Of a stretch of DNA of 64,000 nt, positions 58,273 through 64,000 are shown piece after piece. Source of the DNA: Motacilla alba alba (Eukaryota; Chordata; Aves; Passeriformes; Motacillidae); contig NC_052018.1 of assembly GCF_015832195.1 (NCBI RefSeq), forward strand, positions 55,675,666 through 55,739,665, read 5' to 3'. A model generated the notes under the pieces. The model saw only the letters and a program-made list of their open reading frames with translations, did not search any database and was not told where the DNA came from. The translations under genes and the position numbers were made by a program. Position 1 is the first letter of the stretch, and each line of letters begins with the position of its first letter.

Positions 58273-59797
58273 TATTCTGGATGATCCATTTAATTTCCTT
58301 GTTACTATGCCTAAGACAACCTTCACCAAAATTCCTGAATAAAATGCCCCTCTAACCTAACTGAGGAATTTTACCTCTAGTTGAAATGTTGGCTTCTTTC
58401 TGCTCAGTCCTTCTCTGCAATTAAGAGTGGTCTTGGAGCTTGCTTCTGGTGGAAAAACTCAGAATTTTGACTTTTTTTTTTTCTGGCTGGCCATGGCATG
58501 CAGGGCAGAGAAAATGCTGGAATGAAAAGATGCTTTTAAATCACTGTTTTCCTCATGTATTGTGAAACCATGGCAGAGCCAGGAGAGAAAAAGAAGGTTT
58601 TACAATTGTGAGTGCAGTTCAGGGAAGAAAAACAAGTGTCCTTGAAAATATCTCCTGGGTTTTATTACATGTGTTCATGGATGCCAGCAACTGGGAATGG
58701 AACAGCACCAGGGAAACAGGATAGATTTCAAAATATAAAAATTCAGAAGTTCTGTAATACAGTGCTAGGGAAGAATGATAAAAATGCCTGACTGCACACC
58801 TAGCTGTAGTAGAAAAGAATGTAGACAATTCTCTGAGGAACAGGGAAACTGCTTTCCTGTAACAGCCTTGTGCTACTCTACAGGCTGAAATCTGGCTCCT
58901 GGGCTGACCTCCTCCAGATGCTCCACAAGCAGGAAAAAAAAAAAAGACCCTCCAAAGAAACAAAAGCCTCAAGGAAGACATTAAGGGAATAGTTTGCCAA
59001 TACAGGAGAATTCTTCATAATTGCCTTCAGTTAGTTACTGTCTTGCACTCAAAGCAGGAAACCTGAGTTCATTTCTAATTCACTTTTAATAGGCAAGATG
59101 TAGAAGAATGCATGTCTTTTTAATTGTTTGATGCATGTACGTAAAGAGCATATATTGCACTTAAAAGTCCACAAATGCAGAAACAAGTTACAAACCTTTA
59201 AAAGCTGCTGCAGCTCTGTGTGTTAGATAGAGAAAAGCAAAAATGAGTAAGTATTTATTGCCCTCATATTTTACACTGATTCCCATTCCCATGCTGCATT
59301 ATGTTCCTTTTGACATCCTTTACCGCTTTTTAAACTGAAGAAATGTGCTTGCAGAGTCAGGTATCTGTGTCAAACTTCCCCAGCAGTGGGCCAATTATTG
59401 GTAGACTAAGATTACAGTGTTAAACTACTCTGCATGACAGTCCAACACTCCCTTGGCATGCAATGCTGATCTCTCTCTGCTTTGCCCACTCCAGGAGCCT
59501 ATAGCCAACCTGCTGGGATGCTCCAGGACCCAGCCCCACACATGCTCAGCAACCATCAACAAAATAAAAGTGGAAGAGAAAACTGTTTTGCTACCTACAT
59601 GTCTGCAATACAGTTTGTCTACTTTGCTGGCAGGAAGGCCAAATGATACCTTTCCTTTCAGGATAGAAAAATGAATCATACTTTCTGTCTTAAGAGTAAC
59701 GTTTATGTGTCTCTGGAAATGTGATCCTTATTCTCTCTGCTATAGACATGACCCAGATGCTTTCCTGCCCTTCAGATATAAGCAGGATACTCTTAAT
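58273..59797. other. Unique DNA, no gene recognised
   Basis: No repeat or coding exon is recognised. The minus-strand frame 58619-58981 (120 codons) has no domain and includes a poly-Phe block from a run of A. Confidence 0.55.
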
Positions 59798-59884
59798 TTC
59801 TCTTTTCTTTACCTCCTTCCCTCTCTCCCCCCTTCTTTCTTTCTTCCTTAATTTTTCTTTCTTCCTCTACCTCTTTTTCTTTCA
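59798..59884. repeat. C/T-rich simple sequence
   Basis: This is irregular pyrimidine-rich sequence (CCTCCTTCCCTCTCTCCCCC and TTCTTTCTTTCTTCC) interrupted by a few purines. It is similar in kind to, but shorter and less pure than, the tract at 3791. Confidence 0.8.
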
Positions 59885-62735
59885 GGGGATGTGTGTATGC
59901 AGTCATTCCCAAGCAAAAGGAGTTTGCTCCTTTTTGTAGAACAGAGAAAATTGCTGCATGAGTGGAAAATTCCACAGTTAATTTCAAAGCTTTCCATTCT
60001 ACAATATGAAGTGGGGATTGTTTTCATGCCAATGTCTCAAAATGTTGTCTAAGGGCCATTGTCCTTTGAAGAGAATGCATCGTGCTTTGGGAGCTGCAGA
60101 TAAGACTAGCTGAAAGAGATCTGACTTGTATGGATCCGTAGGCACCTTCTGCCTGGGAAGCTACTACAAAATACACTACGCTGTTTGACTGGTCTGGAGC
60201 TCATTCCTGCTTAAGTCTGGAGTAAAGCAAGAGCACCCTTGGTTGGCTTTGTCACAAACATAAGACTTTGTTACGAACTGTGGTATCAAGTTCTAAGGAC
60301 CACAGGATAAAGGCACTGCAGAGGGAGTACAAGTGGTGGCAGGTCTGTCAGACAGTTGAGCAGAGGTCTCAGACCATCAGAAGTCTCACTGGTTTCTGTC
60401 TTAAGCACAAGGGCAAAGGAGTTTTAACTTGAAAACCATCTGACTTTGTGGATGTTTAGAGCAAACTCTTCCCAATGTCAGGAGCCATACTCCAGATGTG
60501 GTTGCTTACAAATGAAAAAATTCGAAACAGAGAGATTAGGGGAGAGTTGAGCTCTCTGTGCTGACTCCAAGACAAGTGGGCTGTGAAATGAAGCCTGCTA
60601 GCTTGTTTGATGAGGCAGAGAGGCAAAGAGAGACAACTGAAACATGATCAAAACAGTGAGGCTGAGAAATGATCTTTGGAGCAGCACTGTCAATCACTGT
60701 GAGGGGGAAATCTGTGTTTGTCAAGAGAAGCAGAAAGGCTGTGACTTCCATGGTCTACTGTGTTTTGTCCAGACCAGGACTGAACAAGCTTTTTAATCTA
60801 TGAGGTACTTGATTTACTAGACAGAATTGTCTATTGCACATGTGTTGTAGATATTGTATATGTACATGCGAAAGGTTCTTGAGCCAATATTTGTTCTAAA
60901 TCCTTCTCTTTTCATACTGTTGTTACTGGGCCCACAAATGCCCATTGAAATCAGGATCTCACAGATACAGTGAATATACAAATATTGCTGCCACCTTGTT
61001 TCAGCTGCAGAGGATATGAGAAAACAGCAGAGTCCGCATTCAGTAGAGTTCTCATCAGCTCGTTCCTGTCGCTGCTGAGCACCAAGGACACCCTGGCAGA
61101 GAAAGGTGTCCCCATGAACGGTTCCTTTGGCTGCCTGTGCTGCTGCTCCTTTCACGCTGTCCTCAGAGACTGGGTGGTCTTTGGGTGAGCCAGGTTTAGG
61201 TCTGCCTAAACCCTTTGTAAGCAGCCATTCATGCTGTGGTTGCATGAGGGATGCGGTGGGGAAAGATGATGGGAAGATGGTTTTATCCCTTTAGCCAGGT
61301 CTGTGATGGGTGGCCTTTCTTCACCTTGCTTTAAACACTTCTGGTAGTTTTAAATAATAATGCTGAGATCCAGAAAAGCTTTTGGGATGAATTACAGTGA
61401 CATTCAAAATAAATTAAAATACCAAAAAATGAACAATTTCCTAAGTTGAAATTTACCTGAGACTTTGTGTGGATGTGATTTTTGTAACTATGTGAATTAT
61501 GGGTTCTTGGTTTGTTTTGGAATTTTACACCATGTTACACCATAAGCTGTTGTCTAATTTTGTCTCCACCAGCACTGCATAAGCATCATTTTTTTTCAAG
61601 ACTGCTTTCCTCTGTTGTTAAATAGCCATGCCTACTCACACTCCTTCTTTTGCAGATGGGCTAGAAATCTTTACAGAAATGCATTTTGTCTAAGAATAAA
61701 TTAATATACCATTCAGCCATTCAACCTAAGAAAGATAGTAATGCTCTTGTTGAAAGACCAACAGGTACAAAGATATGTCCAGAGATCAACACTGTGCCTG
61801 ATCTATGTAATATTAATGTTATGAAATGAGTTATGCAGAAGAAGCGCTAATAGTACTGATGAACTCCTAGGTGAAAGACATACCATGAAAGACTTAGGCA
61901 GGTTACAAAGAATCTTTGGGCTGGGCAGTAATAATTTCATATGTAAGACAGAAAAAAGGGAGTCTGGTTATCATAGAGGAGAGGATATCAATTTAGGATC
62001 AACATCACTTTGGCTGAGTACCTCAGTCCTAAAGAAAAACCAAAGTCTGTTTACAGGGGAGCTAATTAATTTTTGCCATAGAGAGCAAGTGTTATAGTTT
62101 CCTTCTGAGCCTGTCTGACTGGTTGGAAGCTTGATTTGAGCCCTCAGTTTGAATTTCGCTCGATCTTCTCAAGTCTGGAAGAGACTGTCTGATTGTGCTG
62201 CATGTGACTCAAAGCCAAATTGAGATAGTTAAACAAATATTCAAGACAAAGGAACAAAAAGAATGTGTTTATTCTATGGCATTATCTGCATTTTTGAGAA
62301 ATAATTCTTAATTTGTCATATTTTAAATGAGAAAGAGAAATATTTTATGTGCCTATGTATGTTAAATTTTATGTGCCTTGAGATAGAGCTGGTAAACACA
62401 CATGTTGTGGAGTGTTTCTGTTGTCTGGAGCTCATGGGCCCCTTATTGCACTCATTTGTTCTGCATGGCAAAGGCTGAGTTCCACAGTTTGCTCTTGGCA
62501 GCTGAGAGCTATTATTGGGCTGCAACATCTGTTTCAACAACAGTGGGTCCCTGGTCAGCAAAACTAATTAAAAAAGAAGTGCAAAGTCAAATACCATGAC
62601 CTGTCTGCTGTGTCTACATGTAAACATGGAAACTACTGGAATAATGAAAACTTAGGATAATTTACAAAAATCTGACAAGTGATGAAATGCCTCAGAACTG
62701 TTCTTCATATCAGACACTTATAAACAGCACAGGCA
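59885..62735. other. Unique DNA with exon-like segment, no gene recognised
   Basis: A 174-bp segment at 61011-61184 has an acceptor-like TTTCAGCTGCAG and a donor-like TTTGG-GTGAGC and is open. The antisense strand has a 142-codon frame (60817-61245). Neither peptide is recognised. A small inverted repeat GGTTTAGG-TCTG-CCTAAACC lies at 61193-61212. Confidence 0.5.
61193..61212. repeat. 8-bp-arm inverted repeat
   Basis: GGTTTAGG and CCTAAACC are exact reverse complements with a TCTG loop. It lies just after the donor-like site of the exon-like segment. It is probably a chance occurrence. Confidence 0.5.
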
Positions 62736-62800
62736 AAGATTAGGATTCGTGCAAGCGCTTAAGCACGTAGGAAACTTTTTATGCACATGGGTATTGGCAG
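62736..62800. repeat. Remnant of an ancient amniote palindromic repeat
   Basis: The words GTGCAAGCGCTTAAGCACGT and TTATGCACATGGGTA match, from memory, one arm of an ancient non-autonomous palindromic repeat (GATCCTGCAA...GCACGTGCTTAACTTTATGCACATGAGTA) found in birds, crocodilians and turtles. Only one arm is preserved, and the internal symmetry is weak. Confidence 0.4.
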
Positions 62801-64000
62801 TAAACTCACTGAGGCCACTCAGCTGTGCAGCCCTTCCCACGTGGATGAATATTTACAGAATTGGATCGCAAGCTTCCTCTGTACTCTGCCAGGATTTTCT
62901 TAATTGGTAATTGTAGATATGAAGGTGCCTGGGTACACATTTAATGACTCCAAACATGCACAAGATTCCTCCATTTCGCTCTGCTGTCAAAATTTTTGTT
63001 GCCAAGAATAAAGTAATTAGTGCTGGTAAGTTCCAGCACATTAAATACTTCCCTCTGACCTAAGAAGGAGGAGAGGAGTCATGTTTATATTGGACTGATG
63101 AAATGAGATGACTTCCTTGAAGAAAATGCAGTAGAGAAAGTATTTAGGACAGAAGGCATAGGAAGTTGTCAGAGCAGGCACTGCTTCACTGTCAAAGTGA
63201 TGACTGAGTTAGCTCCAAAGCATCCTAATTTCGCTTTTTCCCAGGTTTGCTGATTAATTCCAGACTTTAAAAAACTGAACAGAAACTGAAAAGGGACCAA
63301 AACATCCCTGCAGCATACACTCAGATGAAAAAAAAAGATATATTTTTAAAATATGGGTAGATTGCATGCTAAAATTTGGCTTAAAGGGAGTCTCTTCATA
63401 CTCTCTGCATGAGCTATATGGGATGTGGATGTTGATGAGTGAGTGGAGACAGCACAGTAGATAATGCATTGTGAAGCTGCTGCTTTTGCTTTAACACAGC
63501 AAATGGGCAGAAGGTGACAGATGAGCCTTCCCCATACCATTTTCAAAATATGGACCATAAGCAAGTAACTGTGAGGTTCTTTTTTTTCCAGCAAATGAAA
63601 AACACACAGAAAGAACTGTAACTTGCAAGGTGACAATTTTTCATTCATACAGTTCCTAATGCTGCACATTCTCCTCTCCAGGTCTGAGGGGCGGCTTCAG
63701 TCCAGCCTGACATGAAGATATCAGTGATTAGCAGTGATTAACTTGTCTATTTACAGTTCTTTTCTCTTTCAAATATATTCTGATCATTTTCAGCCAAGAG
63801 GAAAACTTCTAATGTATTCTTGGGTCTGGTTTTAAAATACAAAATTTTGGTTTTATTTAGTGCTTTCCTGACCAAACCTATACTTGTCTATGACTTCCCT
63901 TGCTGGGGAATAACAGAATTCATTGTTTTCAGGGGCAACAGTGAGATTGAAATAGCGTGCTGAAGATGGTCCACCTGTGTAACCAGTTGCTCTCTGTAAT
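62801..64000. other. Unique AT-rich DNA, no gene recognised
   Basis: The part 62840-63060 has a CpG (GGATCGCAAGC) and homeodomain-like words (TCTTAATTGGTAATTG, AAGTAATTAGTG) and could be an enhancer, but this is weak. The minus-strand frames at 63254-63669 overlap and show no domain. Confidence 0.5.

Noticed and set aside
60817..61245. 142-codon minus-strand frame
   Set aside because: The C-terminal part is low-complexity, no domain is recognisable, and a frame is also open on the other strand.

Overview
The window looks like nuclear DNA from a bird, most likely a songbird. The base composition is AT-rich and CpG-poor, nothing resembles an operon or a dense gene set, and the dispersed repeats are of avian type. 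These are 5'-truncated CR1 LINE copies, two solo LTRs of avian endogenous-retrovirus (ERVL-like) type, and a tRNA-Ile-headed SINE with a CR1-like tail that resembles the passerine TguSINE1 family. Family names come from memory of consensus sequences and no database was searched.

I could not identify a protein-coding gene, an RNA gene or a CpG-island promoter. The open reading frames are short (longest 170 codons), mostly in overlapping frames, and none has a recognisable domain apart from a decayed CR1 reverse-transcriptase tail near 58 kb. The best reading is an intergenic stretch or part of a very large intron. Regulatory elements are plausible but cannot be proven from one sequence.

Layout: 0-8 kb holds unique DNA, a minus-strand solo LTR with matching 5-bp target-site duplications (1536-2117), a 192-nt uninterrupted pyrimidine tract (from 3791), a perfect palindrome (5550-5570) and a second solo LTR (7264-7676). 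8-28 kb is mostly unique AT-rich DNA with an (AT)18 run. 28-32 kb holds a run of 20 C, a 32-bp tandem repeat beside a perfect hairpin, and two CR1 fragments in opposite orientation. 34.2 kb carries the tRNA-derived SINE. 36-43 kb has a small ancient palindromic repeat, a 19-bp AT-rich tandem repeat, two A-rich tracts and a mixed microsatellite. 51.7-52.7 kb is the most regulatory-looking part: CpG-retaining, rich in TAAT/ATTA words, and followed by an exon-like 87-bp segment. 57.5-58.3 kb is the longest CR1 copy, and the rest is unique DNA with a few ancient repeat traces.

No set of genes works together here. What can be read is a history of retroelement insertion and decay, several simple-sequence tracts, and a few candidate regulatory or exon-like segments that need conservation or transcript data.
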